Both the position numbers and the translations under genes were made by a program. A DNA stretch of 64,000 bases from DASYQD01 sp963846495 (GTDB taxonomy: Bacteria; Acidobacteriota; Thermoanaerobaculia; Multivoradales; JAIOJS01), in the NCBI GenBank assembly GCA_963846495.1, contig CAWJWP010000017.1, positions 434,001-498,000 of the forward strand. Reading direction: 5' to 3'. Positions 28,237 to 39,900 of the stretch are shown in pieces (the first letter of the stretch is position 1; the number at the start of each line of letters is the position of its first letter). The notes under the pieces are model-generated. The model was not told the DNA's origin. It did not search any database and worked only from the letters and a program-made list of their open reading frames with translations.

Positions 28237-31200
28237 GATGTTTACCGTTGATTACGCCCTTGATCGCTTTCAGCAGGTCGCCTGGCTCGACCGGTTTCGC
28301 AAGATGTGCCTGGAACCCGGCGGAAAGCGACTGCTTGCGATCGTTTTCCGCCGCAAACGCGGTCAAAGCAATCGCCGGAACTTTCTTTGTGTCGGAAGCC
28401 ATCGCGCGCACCTTGCGAATCAAGTCGTAACCGCTCTCGAGCGGCAGACCGATATCACTGACTAAAACATCAGGAGCGGCCAGCGACAAACTTTCAAATG
28501 CCCCCTTCGCCGTATCGACGGCCTCGACCTCTGCGCCTGAGCTTTGCAACACCATCGCGATTAGCTCCCGCGCATCAGGTTCGTCTTCAACCAACAGAAT
28601 GCGCAAGCCTTTCAGCTCGTGACCGTGGTCGCCGTTCGTCTTTTGTGATGCCGCGCTCGCCGCGCGCCGTTTTTCGATCGCGGCCAACGGCAAGTGAATC
28701 GTGAAGGTGGATCCGCGGTTCTCGCCGTCGCTCGCCGCGGTCACCGTGCCGCCATGCAACTCAATAAGGTGACGCACGATCGCGAGGCCCAATCCCATTC
28801 CGCGATGAGATCGCGTCGCGGTTGATTCTGCCTGGCGAAAGCGTTCGAACACATGCGGTAGAAAGTCGGCCGAAATGCCAATGCCCGTGTCGCTTATGAC
28901 AAGTTCGGCAAATCCATTTTGACGCCGGAAGTCTATGGATACCTTGCCGCCTTTCGGAGTGAACTTCACGGCGTTCGACAGAAGGTTCCAAATAATCTGT
29001 TGCAAGCGCGAGGCGTCGCCCGCCACGGGTCCGACGCTGGCGTCGTAGTTGACGTCGATCGTGATCTCTTTAGCGTCGGCGGCCGGCCGCACAACTTCAA
29101 TGGAGGCGTCCACGATGGGCATCAATTCCGTCGGCACAACTTCCAGATTCAGTTTGCCGCCGACGATGCGCGAGATATCGACGAGATCCTCGATTAACTG
29201 TGCCTGCGCCTTTGCGTTTCGTTCGATCGTCTCGATGGCATGTTCAGTCGTCGTCTTATCGAGTTTGTGACCGCGCAGAATCGTGAGCCAGCCCAGCATC
29301 GCCGTCAGCGGCGTGCGCAACTCATGCGAGAGCGTCGCAAGAAATTCATCTTTTGTGCGGCTCGCAACTTCCGCATCCTGACGGGCGGCGCGTTCAGCTG
29401 CGAGCAGCCGCGCGATCTCTTCCTGAGTGCGCTTCTGATCGGTGATGTCGCGTGCGATTTTCGAGGCACCGAGTATCTTGCCGGTGGCATCATGGATCGG
29501 AGACACCGTCAGCGACACGGGCAAACGCCGGCCGTCCTTGGCAACGCGAATTGTTTCGTAGTGATCGATGCGTTCCCCGCGTCTGATACGCGCGAGAATC
29601 TTAGGCTCCTCGTCGGGCCACTCTTCCGGAATCAGGATGGAAACCGGTTTGCCGATGACTTCTTCGGCCTTGTACCCGTAGAGCCGTTCCGCCGCCGGGT
29701 TCCAACTGGTGATGATTCCGTTCAGGTCTTTCGAGATAACCGCGTCATCAGTCGTTTCAACAATGGCCGCGAGGTGACGCAAGGCCTTCTCAGCTTGGAG
29801 TTGTTCGGTTATGTCGCGGGTGAAGCAGCGCGTGTGGACGAATTCGCCATTCTCAAAATAGGCGCTCGAATTGATCAGGACATCACGGATCGTTCCATCC
29901 TTGGAGCGCACTTGCGCGCGATACTCTTCAAGCGTTTCGCCCTTGCACAAGCGCGCGAGCACACCCTGAATCAGATCTTGATCGACGTGAAACTCAGCGA
30001 TATTTCGGCCAACGAATTCATCTGCCGAATAACCCAGCATGCGTAACTCTGCTTTGTTTGCCCGCAGGATTGTGCCGTCAGGGCCAACCCAGTGGATGGC
30101 TTCGGTGGCGTTCTCAAAGAATTCCGTAAGCTCTCGCTCGCTGCGCTTTAAAGTCTCTTCCGTTTTCTTTCGATCGGTTATGTCAACGAGCATGTTGATG
30201 GCGCCAACCAGATTTCCCTGGCCATCGCGTAAAGGAGTCGGGTAAGGAATGAAGTTCACGCGTGTTCCGTCCGGGCGCTCCGCGACGGCTTCGTGACCGC
30301 GAATTGGGTCGCCGCTTTCCAGAGCGACCGCCATCGGACATTCCGCGTGCGGCATCGGCGTACCGTCGGGGTGATAAAGCTTCCACGTCACGCACCACGA
30401 ATCGCTGCCGACCTCAGGTTGGCGGCCAGAGAAATCGACGGCGGCTTGATTAAACATGGTGACTCGGCCGTGCCGCATCGGTCGTGTAAACGGCAGCAGG
30501 TAAAGCTTCAATCACTGAGCGGTACCTTCGCTCGCTGTCGCGTAAAGCTAGCTCCGCACGCTTAATGCCGGTGATATTAACCGAGCCCCCAGCATCCGCA
30601 CGGGCTCGCCGTTTTCGCGTAGCACGGTGGCATTGGTGTAAATCCAAACGACCTCGCCGTCGGGCCGCACGATACGCATTTCGAGTTGATACGGCGCATC
30701 GTGGCGCAAAGTGTCTTCGATAGCTTTTGAAACTCGCTCTCGATCATCCGGATGGATGAGCGCAGCGAATGCTTCAACGGTGCCGGCAAAATCTTCCTTG
30801 CCTACTCCATGAATCTCGTAAAGCGAGTCAGTCCACGAAACACGATTGGTGACGATGTCCCAATCCCAAATGCCGACGTTTCCCGTAGTAGTTGCAAGGC
30901 GCAGCCGGCTCTCGTTCTCACGCAAGGCCTCAGCGGCGCGCTTGCGTTCGATGAACTGGCCGATCTGACTGCCGATGCCGGCAAACATGGCGAGCAGTTG
31001 TTCGTCAGGCTGCCGGATTTCCGGACTGAAAAACTCCATCACTCCGAGAAACTTCTCGTTGAACGTGATGGGGAAGGCGAACGCTCCATGTAGGCCCTCT
31101 TCGATCGCGATCGACATGCGCGGAAAATTGTCGTCGTGAGCGACGTCGCGAATCCATGTGGGTTCTCGATTGGCCCAGACGCGGCCCGGTAAACCTACGC

Positions 31201-32398
31201 CCGATTCAAATGTGCGGGCGCGACAGATCGCCTCGAATTGCGGTTTCGGCGTCTTCTGCCAGGTGGCGACGCTGCGCAGCTCCTGCCCATTGCTTACGGG
31301 CATCCAAACACAACCAAATCCCCAGCCCAACGATTCCCCAACCGTCGGCATGATCCGTTCGAGCGCAATGCCTACCTTCGGCGATTCGGCAAGGATCTGT
31401 GTAACCGCGAGATTTGCTTCCAGCCTTCTTTGGTCTTCACCGCGCTTTGCTTCTGCCAGTCGCCGCTCTTCAACCACGGTGACGAGAAAGAGGAAGGTCA
31501 CGGCGTTAAAAGCAATGAAAAGCTGCAACATCATCAGCGATTGGTTCGGATCGCTGGTGACGAATGGGCCTAAGCCGTGCGATGTTCCCCAAATGGCGAA
31601 CGCCGAGATAACTGCCACCGCGACCGTTACGCCTCTTCGGCCTAATCTGAACGCCGCCCAAAGCAGAAACGGAATCATCAAGAGGCTTAGCGGATAGTAA
31701 TGCACCGGCGTCGGCGCTTTCTCGCCGAACGTCACGATGGCGCTGACGGATAGAAGCAGAATGAGAAGCGTCGCTTCGAGATATCTGTTCTTCGGCAGCC
31801 AATGACCCGTACCCAAACTCCAGGTGAGAATGAGAGGCGCAACCGTCACGGCGCCGGTAAGATCTCCGAGCCACCACGTCATCCAGAGCGAACCGAAATT
31901 CGCCAAGGTTGACGCACCGCCCGAATAAAGGCTCAGGTTTCCGAGCGTTGCGCCGATCGCTGTGCAGGCCGCAGCCACGACCACGAACTTGAAAACGTCG
32001 CGCGCGCGATCCATGGCGGGGCGAAATCCGATCGCCATAAGTACCCGCGCCGCAACGACTGTTTCGAGCGTGTTTCCGATGGCAATCCCGAAAGCGGTCG
32101 CCATCGGTACCGGAGTTAAAAAATTGGTCAGCAGCGCGCCGAGGAAGATTCCCGGCCATACGCGGTAGCCGAGTATCAGGATTGCCGCTAGTGCGATCCC
32201 TGTCGGCGGCCAAACCGGGGAAACGTTGGTGTGAACTGAAGCCAACGACAGGCCGAACTTGCCCGCCGCGAAATAGACTGCTGCGAGCAAAACAATCGAC
32301 AGCACGTACAACACTGGGTTGCTTTTGATGTCAGGAGCAGCTCGACGGAAGAGAAAAGCCGGTTGGGACTCGCCGAAAGATTGTCGGGCTAGACTCAT
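28223..32398 (-). CDS. hybrid sensor histidine kinase (MASE1-GAF-PAS-HisKA-REC)
   Basis: About 1,390 residues when two frame slips (about 30,590 and 30,480) are bridged. The order is an N-terminal MASE1-like membrane sensor with about eight helices (VHTNVSPVWPPTGIALAAIL) and a GAF domain (WGFGCVWMPVSNG to FNEKFLGVMEFFSPE). Four PAS domains follow (IWDWDIVTNRVSWTDSLYEI; ITSWNPAAERLYGYKAEEVI), then the phosphoacceptor box FLATLSHELRTPLTAMLGWL. The ATPase part has WNLLSNAVKFTPKGG, ISDTGIGI and HRGMGLGLAI. The C-terminal receiver has ILLVEDEPDARELIAM and VLVSDIGLPLESGYDLI, with phospho-Asp in DVLVSD. It probably passes a membrane-sensed signal to an unlinked regulator. Confidence 0.9.
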
Positions 32399-32534
32399 AG
32401 TAGTACCACCAAATTGTCTGGATCTTTGCGACGCGTTCTTGGGGGGAACAAGCCTTCGGGGCGGAGTAACTTTACCACAGAAATGCCGAGGAGATCGTGC
32501 GTTTTGGCCAGTCCCCGGAGCGAGGTTGTGGCCT

Positions 32535-32918
32535 CTAATCAATCAACTCGCTGAAAACCAGAATGTATCCGTTCGGATCCTTCACTTCGAACTCCCAATC
32601 GCCGTAGGGCTGCTTTCGCAGCGGCAGCACTATTTCGACTTTGTCTTTGATCGACTCGTAGAATTCTTTCACCCCTTCCATTCTGATGTATGCGTCCCAT
32701 ACGCCACCTCGGCGCCGGCTGTAAAGGTCGGGCTTCGCGTAATCCGGCACGTGCTGAAACATTATTTCAACGATGTCGCGGCTGACGATCGCAAAGGCGT
32801 ATGGCGGTGTCTCGGGAAAGGGATAGGTCGTAAAGCCGAGCTGCTCCTGATACCAGCGAATCGTTTCGCCGACATCGGCGACCGCGAAAGTCGGAGCAGC
32901 ACTGGAGAGTTTTGGCAT
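32535..32918 (-). CDS. VOC-family (glyoxalase/bleomycin-resistance-like) protein
   Basis: 127 residues, a single VOC module: FAVADVGETIRWYQEQLGF, then VSRDIVEIMFQH and FEVKDPNGYILVFSELID. A dimer would build the usual metal site. Likely a small cytoplasmic enzyme or binding protein; function unknown. It is on the same strand as, and upstream of, the kinase gene with a gap of about 136 bases, so it may be cotranscribed. Confidence 0.85.
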   Translation of the reverse strand: MPKLSSAAPTFAVADVGETIRWYQEQLGFTTYPFPETPPYAFAIVSRDIVEIMFQHVPDYAKPDLYSRRRGGVWDAYIRMEGVKEFYESIKDKVEIVLPLRKQPYGDWEFEVKDPNGYILVFSELID

Positions 32919-33205
32919 TAGTTAGAGACGCGTATTAGCTGCATATACTTAGTACTGGTTCATTTTGCACCTTCTCATTCACATCGCCGCTTTAGCCCGA
33001 TGTCGGCCGGCGGCCATGCAATGGAAACCGTTTAAACGGTTTCCCCACGCCATCCCCGACCTGATCGCCGCGCTAAAGCGACGGCGAGAATGAGAGACGC
33101 TCTTAAACTGAACGAGCACTAAAGATTCATGGTGACGCGACGGATATTACATTACAATGCGCGGCGAAGAAGTAAAAGGCAGGCGTTCGAACCGTTTTTA
33201 TCGTC
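32919..33205. promoter_or_regulatory. divergent intergenic region with a perfect palindrome
   Basis: Between the divergent VOC gene and the Cys-cluster gene lies a perfect 22-base palindrome at 33023-33044 (GGAAACCGTTT and its complement). It has no loop, so it looks more like a dimeric regulator's binding site than an RNA hairpin. Just outside it, CGCCGCTTTAGC (about 32,985) has an imperfect complement CGCTAAAGCGACGG (about 33,071). Confidence 0.5.
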
Positions 33206-34078
33206 ATGAAAAAAGACGAATTCATGGAGCTAGCCGATAACCCGAATTTCATCTCGGGCATTCATAACTACTGCGATCGTTGGTGCGAGCGTTGCCAGTT
33301 CACTTCGAGATGCGCCGTGTACGCGATCGAACAGGCGGACCCAGACATTGACGATTCTCAAACGCGCGATATTACGAATGAAAAGTTTTGGCGAAAGATG
33401 CACGAGATATTCCAGCTTACCGCTGACATGATCTCTGATTGGGCCGCTAAGAACGGCGTTGATCTCGATTCATTGGATTGTGAAGAGGCCGTCGCGGAAC
33501 ACGATCGCGAGGTGGAAGAGGCTAAACGAGACGAACTGTCGCAGGCCGCGCACGCTTACGCTGATTCGGTCGGGGACTGGTTCAAAAACGAATTTATTAT
33601 AGAAACTTCAATTTACGACGACACCGCCGGCGCTTCAGAATCAGCAGCCGACGACATAACAGTTGCGGACGCCATAGACGTGATTCGCTGGTATCAATTT
33701 TTTATCGCAGTGAAAACCTTTCGGGCTATCAGCGGCAGTAATCGCTTTGCCGGCCGGGAGGTCGAAGACGAAGCGCTGTCATTTGACTGTATCAGTAACG
33801 AAGCCGGAGATGACGAAGATGTTGACTACGATGCCGTCCTCACGAGAAGCGCGAAAATGGATTCGCACGGCTCAGCGAAAGTAGCGCTGGTTGCCATTGC
33901 TCGTTCAACGGCGGCGTGGCGGTCGTTGCAAATCTCGCTCCCTGAAAAATCCGATACAATACAACCGCTCTTAGTTGAATTGGATCAGTTGCGGCGATCG
34001 CTGGAGGCGCGATTCCCGCGAGTGCGCGAATTTATTCGGCCGGGTTTCGACGAGCTCATCACCGAATTTGTCAGTTAA
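33206..34078 (+). CDS. hypothetical protein with N-terminal Cys cluster
   Basis: 290 residues; family not recognised. Near the N-terminus, YCDRWCERCQFTSRCAVY gives C-x3-C-x2-C-x5-C, suggesting a bound metal or Fe-S cluster. The rest is acidic and helical (WRKMHEIFQLTADMISDWAA, EEAVAEHDREVEEAKRDEL, VDVIRWYQFF-like helices). No signal or membrane segment. The stop lies 7 bases before the exonuclease gene, so the two are very likely cotranscribed, pointing to a nucleic-acid-related role by association only. Confidence 0.75.
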   Translation: MKKDEFMELADNPNFISGIHNYCDRWCERCQFTSRCAVYAIEQADPDIDDSQTRDITNEKFWRKMHEIFQLTADMISDWAAKNGVDLDSLDCEEAVAEHDREVEEAKRDELSQAAHAYADSVGDWFKNEFIIETSIYDDTAGASESAADDITVADAIDVIRWYQFFIAVKTFRAISGSNRFAGREVEDEALSFDCISNEAGDDEDVDYDAVLTRSAKMDSHGSAKVALVAIARSTAAWRSLQISLPEKSDTIQPLLVELDQLRRSLEARFPRVREFIRPGFDELITEFVS

Positions 34079-34085
34079 TTGAAAG

Positions 34086-35120
34086 ATGAAAGGCAATATC
34101 CCCATCCCCGAACTCCCATTCGCCGAAGAAGTGTGGTTGATGGTTGCGGTGACCTCTGTGCGCGAGCGTCGCACGCAACAAGGGAAACCGTTTCGCGACG
34201 CCAACGCGCGCAATGCGACCGGCAATCTGCTGTTGAAAATCTGGGGCGAAGTGCTGGAAGGCCGCGAGGATCTGCGTCCTGGTTTGTGGGGCGTCACCGG
34301 CAAACTCGAATCATTTCAGGATCGAACGCAGTTCGTCGTTTCTGAATACAAGCCGATCACAATTGAACAATATCGCGAGTACGTCGGCTGCGATCCGTTG
34401 ATGCCGCGCGCCTTCACTCTGGACATCGAGACGCTGGCGCTGCCGGGCTTTCGCGACCGGGTTGGCCCAAAGCTCGAGCGCGATTACCGGCTGGGCTACA
34501 TGCGCCTGGAACAACAGCAGCGCTATTTGGAAGATATCGCGGCCGAAGAAGAGCGTGTCTATCAACTCGGTTCGCTGAACGCGACTTCGGGGCGAATCCT
34601 CTCTATCGCCGTTCACGTCGGGCCGGTACCGGGGATTGAGATCGCCGGGCTAACGTCGAATCAAAGCGAGCACGTGTTCGGCATTGATGCGGATGGCAAC
34701 CTGCAGGAAGAAGCGGAAGCGTTGAAAGGCTTTCTGCTGCTGATGTCCGACTTTGATCCTGACTGCGATCTCGTTGTGGGTCACAACATCATTAGTTTCG
34801 ATCTGCCGTTCATCTTTCAGCGATGTCTCGCGAACAATATCCCGGTCAAGCCGTTCATCGACTTAGGCGAGTTCCACGTGCGCGGCGCTTACGACACGAT
34901 GCGCGCCTGGTGGCTCGGTGATCGACGCAGTCGCGTCGGCCTGGACGATCTTGCCTGGACGTTAGGATTTGAATCGAGCAAGACTGGCGAAGTCGAAGGA
35001 AGTAGAGTGTTCGAGCTTTACCAGGCCGGCAAACTCGCCGAGATTCGCGAATACAATTTGAACGACGTGCGCGTGACGCGAAAAGTTTACGAACGCATGG
35101 TCGCGTGTTTCGGCGGATAG
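34086..35120 (+). CDS. predicted 3'-5' exonuclease (PolB-related DEDDy) with N-terminal OB-like domain
   Basis: 344 residues. The N-terminus (MVAVTSVRERRTQQGKPFRD, then LLLKIWGEVLEG) looks like a nucleic-acid-binding OB fold. The nuclease domain has Exo I AFTLDIETLALPGF, Exo II DLVVGHNIISFDLPFIF and Exo III REYNLNDVRVTRKVYERM, giving the four acidic residues and Tyr of DEDDy exonucleases. It belongs with PolB-like predicted exonucleases of unknown pathway. It follows the Cys-cluster gene by 7 bases; RmuC and AddB-type genes follow, so this is a repair neighbourhood. Confidence 0.88.
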   Translation: MKGNIPIPELPFAEEVWLMVAVTSVRERRTQQGKPFRDANARNATGNLLLKIWGEVLEGREDLRPGLWGVTGKLESFQDRTQFVVSEYKPITIEQYREYVGCDPLMPRAFTLDIETLALPGFRDRVGPKLERDYRLGYMRLEQQQRYLEDIAAEEERVYQLGSLNATSGRILSIAVHVGPVPGIEIAGLTSNQSEHVFGIDADGNLQEEAEALKGFLLLMSDFDPDCDLVVGHNIISFDLPFIFQRCLANNIPVKPFIDLGEFHVRGAYDTMRAWWLGDRRSRVGLDDLAWTLGFESSKTGEVEGSRVFELYQAGKLAEIREYNLNDVRVTRKVYERMVACFGG

Positions 35121-35258
35121 TACGTGGCAGAAACCCGACCGTCTGTGGGTTCAGCTGACGCCTAACTTGGAATCACCAGGACTGTCAGGTTCTGCATCAC
35201 AAGCCCGCGGCCGCGACGCTGTTTCACGTTTGCAACACTTCTGCTAAACTGACCTTCC

Positions 35259-36737
35259 ATGACCGATGTAATCCCCGTTCTCATACTTCTCGCCGGTGCG
35301 GCACTTGGTGCAGTCATTGCCTGGCTGATCTTCCGCGCAAAAGCGAACAGCGCCTTCGAAGACGGAAAGAATGAAAGCGCGACCCAACTCGCGACGTTTC
35401 ATGAGCGTCTGGTTTCAAAAGACAACGAGTTACTGAAACTTCAGCAGGCGTTCGAAGGCGAAGTGAGCGAAAGCGGCGGACTGCGCGAACACAACTCTCG
35501 TTTGCAGGCTGAACTGGAAGGCGAGCGCCGCGCCGCGCAGGAGCGAACCGAATCGTTCAAGCGCGTCACGGAAGAACTTGCCGAAAAATTCAAGGCGCTT
35601 TCGCGAGACGCTTTGAAAGACAACAACCAGGAATTCCTCAACCTCGCGCGCGCCACGCTGGAAAAGTTTCAGGCGACGGCGAAAGGCGATTTGGATCAGC
35701 GGCAACAGGCGATCGATCAACTGGTCAAGCCGCTGAAAGAGTCGCTCGAAAAAGTTGACGGGAAGATTGGCGAGATCGAAAAAGCCCGGGCCGGCGCTTA
35801 CGCCGAGTTGCGCGAACAAGTGCGCGGCTTGGCCACGTCACAGTTGCAGCTTCAGGCGGAAACCGGAAATTTAGTGAAGGCCTTGCGCACTCCCCACATA
35901 CGTGGCCGCTGGGGCGAGATTCAACTGCGGCGCGTCGTCGAACTTGCCGGCATGGTCCAGTACTGCGACTTCAACGAACAGGCAAACGTCGCGACGGAAG
36001 ACGGGCGTATTCGACCGGATGTCATTGTGCGTCTGCCGGGAAACAGGTGCATCGTGGTGGACGCAAAGGTTCCGTTCGAAGCGTTCTATGAATCTATCTC
36101 AGCCACCGACGATGCGATTCGGATTGAAAGACTAAAGGAGCATGCGCGCCTCGTGCGGACGCACATCGGTCACCTCAGCCGGAAATCATACTGGGAAAGC
36201 GTTCAGCCAACGCCGGAGTTTGTCTTGCTCTTCCTGCCCGGCGAAAACTTTTACAGCGCCGCACTCGAACAGGATCCGAAACTGATCGAAGATGGCATCA
36301 ATCAGCGGGTGATCATCGCCACGCCAACGACACTGATCGCGCTTTTGAAAGCAATCTCATACGGTTGGCAACAGGAGCAGCGGGCCGCCAATGCGGACGA
36401 AGTCGGGAAGCTCGGCAAGGAGCTTTACGACCGGCTGCGCACCTTCGTCAACTACTTCGCAGACATCGGCCGCAATCTCGATCGCGCGCTTGAGTCGTAC
36501 AACAAAGGCGTGGGCTCGCTCGAAGCGCGCGTGATGGTGACTGCGCGCAAGTTCAAAGAACGCGGCGCCATTGCCGGTGAAGAAGTTGAGATTATCGAGT
36601 CAGTCGATAAATCAACGCGCGTCCTGACGCTGGACGAGGGCGGACTATTTCCTGAATTGGTTGCGCCCGAAGAGGAAATCCCAGACGAACCCACGCCGTC
36701 TCTGCCCTTTTCAAAGAGCGCAACCGGGACAGGATAG
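35259..36737 (+). CDS. rmuC: RmuC-family DNA recombination protein
   Basis: 492 residues. One N-terminal membrane helix (VLILLAGAALGAVIAWLIF) anchors the protein. A long coiled coil (about residues 40-200, rich in Glu/Lys/Gln) precedes the RmuC core, which shows the hallmark LRTPHIRGRWGEIQLRRVVE, then RPDVIVRLPGNRCIVVDAKV with the PD-(D/E)XK-like D and DAK. NFADIGRNLDRALESYNKG-type helices follow. RmuC proteins limit recombination at inverted repeats, notable in a genome this rich in palindromes. No frameshift. Confidence 0.93.
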   Translation: MTDVIPVLILLAGAALGAVIAWLIFRAKANSAFEDGKNESATQLATFHERLVSKDNELLKLQQAFEGEVSESGGLREHNSRLQAELEGERRAAQERTESFKRVTEELAEKFKALSRDALKDNNQEFLNLARATLEKFQATAKGDLDQRQQAIDQLVKPLKESLEKVDGKIGEIEKARAGAYAELREQVRGLATSQLQLQAETGNLVKALRTPHIRGRWGEIQLRRVVELAGMVQYCDFNEQANVATEDGRIRPDVIVRLPGNRCIVVDAKVPFEAFYESISATDDAIRIERLKEHARLVRTHIGHLSRKSYWESVQPTPEFVLLFLPGENFYSAALEQDPKLIEDGINQRVIIATPTTLIALLKAISYGWQQEQRAANADEVGKLGKELYDRLRTFVNYFADIGRNLDRALESYNKGVGSLEARVMVTARKFKERGAIAGEEVEIIESVDKSTRVLTLDEGGLFPELVAPEEEIPDEPTPSLPFSKSATGTG

Positions 36738-36965
36738 TTAACGAGCCCGCTAGCGGGCGGCAGGTAGCCCGCTAGCCCGGGGTTTCGCCAAAATGTCCGA
36801 GCCCGTAGGGCGCAGATCGCAGTTACAAGTCTGTCGCCCGCTTCGCGGGCTCAATCTTTGGATGTCACCCGGGCTTACGCCCGGGGCTCTGCCGCCATCT
36901 TCGATGGCTCAGGATCTTCAGCGCCTGAAGCTCATTCAGAAATCTGTGAAACTGCGGATAACCTC

Positions 36966-39900
36966 ATGTCGAAAGAAATTTGGTTAGGGCCGGTCCTCGG
37001 GACGAATCGCGAACGACTGCTCGCGCGTTGCGCCGAGTACGTCGCGAAAGGCGAAACTGATCGGCTGCTTTACATCGCGGCCTCACATCCGCTGCTGGAC
37101 CTCGCTACACAGACAGTCTTGGATGGAAAGAACGCTCAAGGAGTTTGGGGCGAGTTTCCGTTTTATCTGTTTCGTGGATTCGTGCGGCGCGTGCTGTCCG
37201 GCGCTGTGGCACAGACTTCAGTCTGTGAATTAACCGATGAAACACAGACTGAAGTCTGTGCCACGGTCACACTGGCTCCACGCGTTCCGATCGATCGCGA
37301 AGAACTGCCGCTGCGCCACAGCCTGATTTCCCAAATCATCAAGCAACTTGCGGACGCCGACCAACTGCCGGCGATCAAGCGTCTGGCGAATCGTGATGGG
37401 TGCGTCAACACAATCGCGACACTGATTGGGGAGCTGCAACGGGCGGGAAAAACGGCAGAGGAGTTCACGGCCATCGTCGAGTCACGAGCCGCCGAGTCTG
37501 AAGTCCAAAGTCCAACGTCCAAAGTCCAAAGTCTCGGAAGTCAGGCGGACTTCGACCGCGACGTCGCGCTGATTTACTCGAAATACGAGGAAGCGCTCAA
37601 ACGTTTCGGGCTCACTGATGCGGACGCCGATCAACTTAGCGCATTACACATCCTGCGCGGAGATGTAGCGCAAGTTGATAATTTGCGTCCGAAGAAAGAC
37701 GCGCAAGTTAACAACTTACGCTACACGCTTCCCTGGCTCGACAACATCGATCTGCTGGTGCTCGACGGCTTCTTTGATTTCACGCCGGTGCAGGGCGAGA
37801 TGCTGCGGCTACTCATCCAGCGGATTCCCAACGTGATCGTCAATATCAACTATGACGATCGGAACCCACAAATCTTTCAGACGTTTCAATCGACGATTGA
37901 GCAACTGAAGTCGATTGCTGACTTCGAAGTTCTCTCGGCAGGCGACAACGTCGAAATCCGCAGTGGCCTGGCTCCCCTGCGCGAGCGGCTGTTCAATGCG
38001 GAGTACGATCGGGGCAGTAGCCCGACGAACCGGGGTCCCCGCACGGGCAGCCCGCGTGGGGTAGTCGCTCGGGAGGCGCCCGCACGCCGGATGCGTGCGT
38101 TCCGACTGCGCTCCAACTGTTCGAATGCAGCGATCGCGAAACTGAGCTTCGCTCGATAGCGAAAGAGATGAAGCGGCTGATCGGTGAAGAGAATTACAAG
38201 CTTGCCGACATGGCGCTGGTGGTGCGCGAACGTGCCGCGTATGCCGACTTAATCTTGCGCGTGTTCGCGGCAGAATCGGTGCCCTGCAATTTGGAAAGAC
38301 GCGTGGCGGCCAATGACATTCCCTGTATTCGCGCCACGGCAAAGCTTCTTCAGATCCTGAAAGATCCTGAGCGCGAGCACGTTACGAATCCAAAGGCGAG
38401 CGATCTCGCACATCTAATCAAGACTGATTACTTCCGTCTTTCAGACGAGCAGTTGCAGGAATTGACGAAGGTTTTCGACGAGCGTTATGCGACGTTGCTC
38501 GACGCTTCCGATCAAGATGAGCGCAATGCGAGCCGTCGTTTTGGGCTGGGCATCGGTCGCTGGGCGCCGGACGTGATCGAAAATGTAATCGCGTACGTCG
38601 GCAGCGAACAGCGGGTGCGCGCGTGGCTGGATCGCGCTGCAACGGTTGATTCGCGTTCTGCCGTCACGGGACGCTGCGCGTTCGTTCATCGGCGCGACCG
38701 ACCCCAACGGAGAAGACGCTGCGGTCACTCTCGAAGTCGAAGCGCCGGCTCCTGATGAACCGGCGCCAAAGGAAAAGACAAAGCGTCCCTCGCCGATCCA
38801 TCCGGCGGCAATCGCCTGGACGATGCTGGTGATTGAACATCTGCGGGAGACGATTGCGCGAAACTCCAGAGCAGGGTACGACCGATGAGTTGCGACGCGC
38901 GTTGATGTCTTTACTGGACGCTTTCGAGTTTGCGGCCGAGGTTCAAGTACCGCTGACGAGACTGCACAGCCCGGCGGACGTGCCGCAGGTCATGTTAAAT
39001 GTGCGCGGCATGGAAGCTTTGCGTCGCGCGCTCGCCGCGACGGTCCGCAGCTTCGATGTCGCCAACGCAGTGGTGGCGAGAAGCCCGACCGTCAGGGAGG
39101 GCGTTGAAATCTCAGATCTCAAATTTGAGATCTCAAAAGGCACCCTCCCCAGCAGTCGGGCTTCTACAACCCCGGTCGGTCGGGCTTCTGACACAGGTCT
39201 CTCTGTCAGCATTCATCGATGAACTTGAACGCTGTCTGAAATCCCAGACGCTTTCAATCTCCGCCGGCGATCGTGACGGCTTGCGCGTGCTCGAAGCGAC
39301 TGATGTTCGCGGCCTGCGCTTTCGCGCCATGTTCATCGCCGGCATGAATGAAGGCAGCTTTCCTTTGCGCGCCTCGCGTGACTGGCTGTATCCGCATGAA
39401 GAACGCGAACGACTCAAGAAGCATGGGCTCGTGCTCGAAGACATTTCGACTGAGACGCTTTTGAAAGAAGAGCATTACTTCTATCAATGCGCCTGCCGCG
39501 CGACTGAGCGTCTGTACCTGACGCGGCCTTTGGCGGCCGATGACGGCATCGAGACCGTGCCGTCGTACTACATCGAAGAATTGCGCCGCGCGATTGCGCC
39601 GGCTGAATTAGAGCGCAAGCAGATTCGCAGTGACATCGACAGCCACGATGTGCAGATCGATTTCGAGCGGCGCAGAGTTAGCGGCGAAGCTCGTTCGGCA
39701 AAAAGCCGGACACGGGCAACGCACGCGAACTGACGCAGTCGGGGTTCTCACCGGTCGTGGCTACGGAACTGGTGTCTCGTGCTCGTCAAGAGATGTACCT
39801 GTCCGATTCGCTGCTGCGGCGCGTCGCGATCGAAATGCAGCGCAGCGGAGATGCGTTTGGGCCATACGATGGACAGATAACGAATAGCGACTTGCGCGCA

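Noticed and set aside
32407..32542. Upstream start for the histidine kinase at 32542
   Set aside because: The extra 48 residues read through intergenic sequence with no conservation pattern; the ATG at 32398 starts just before the membrane sensor.
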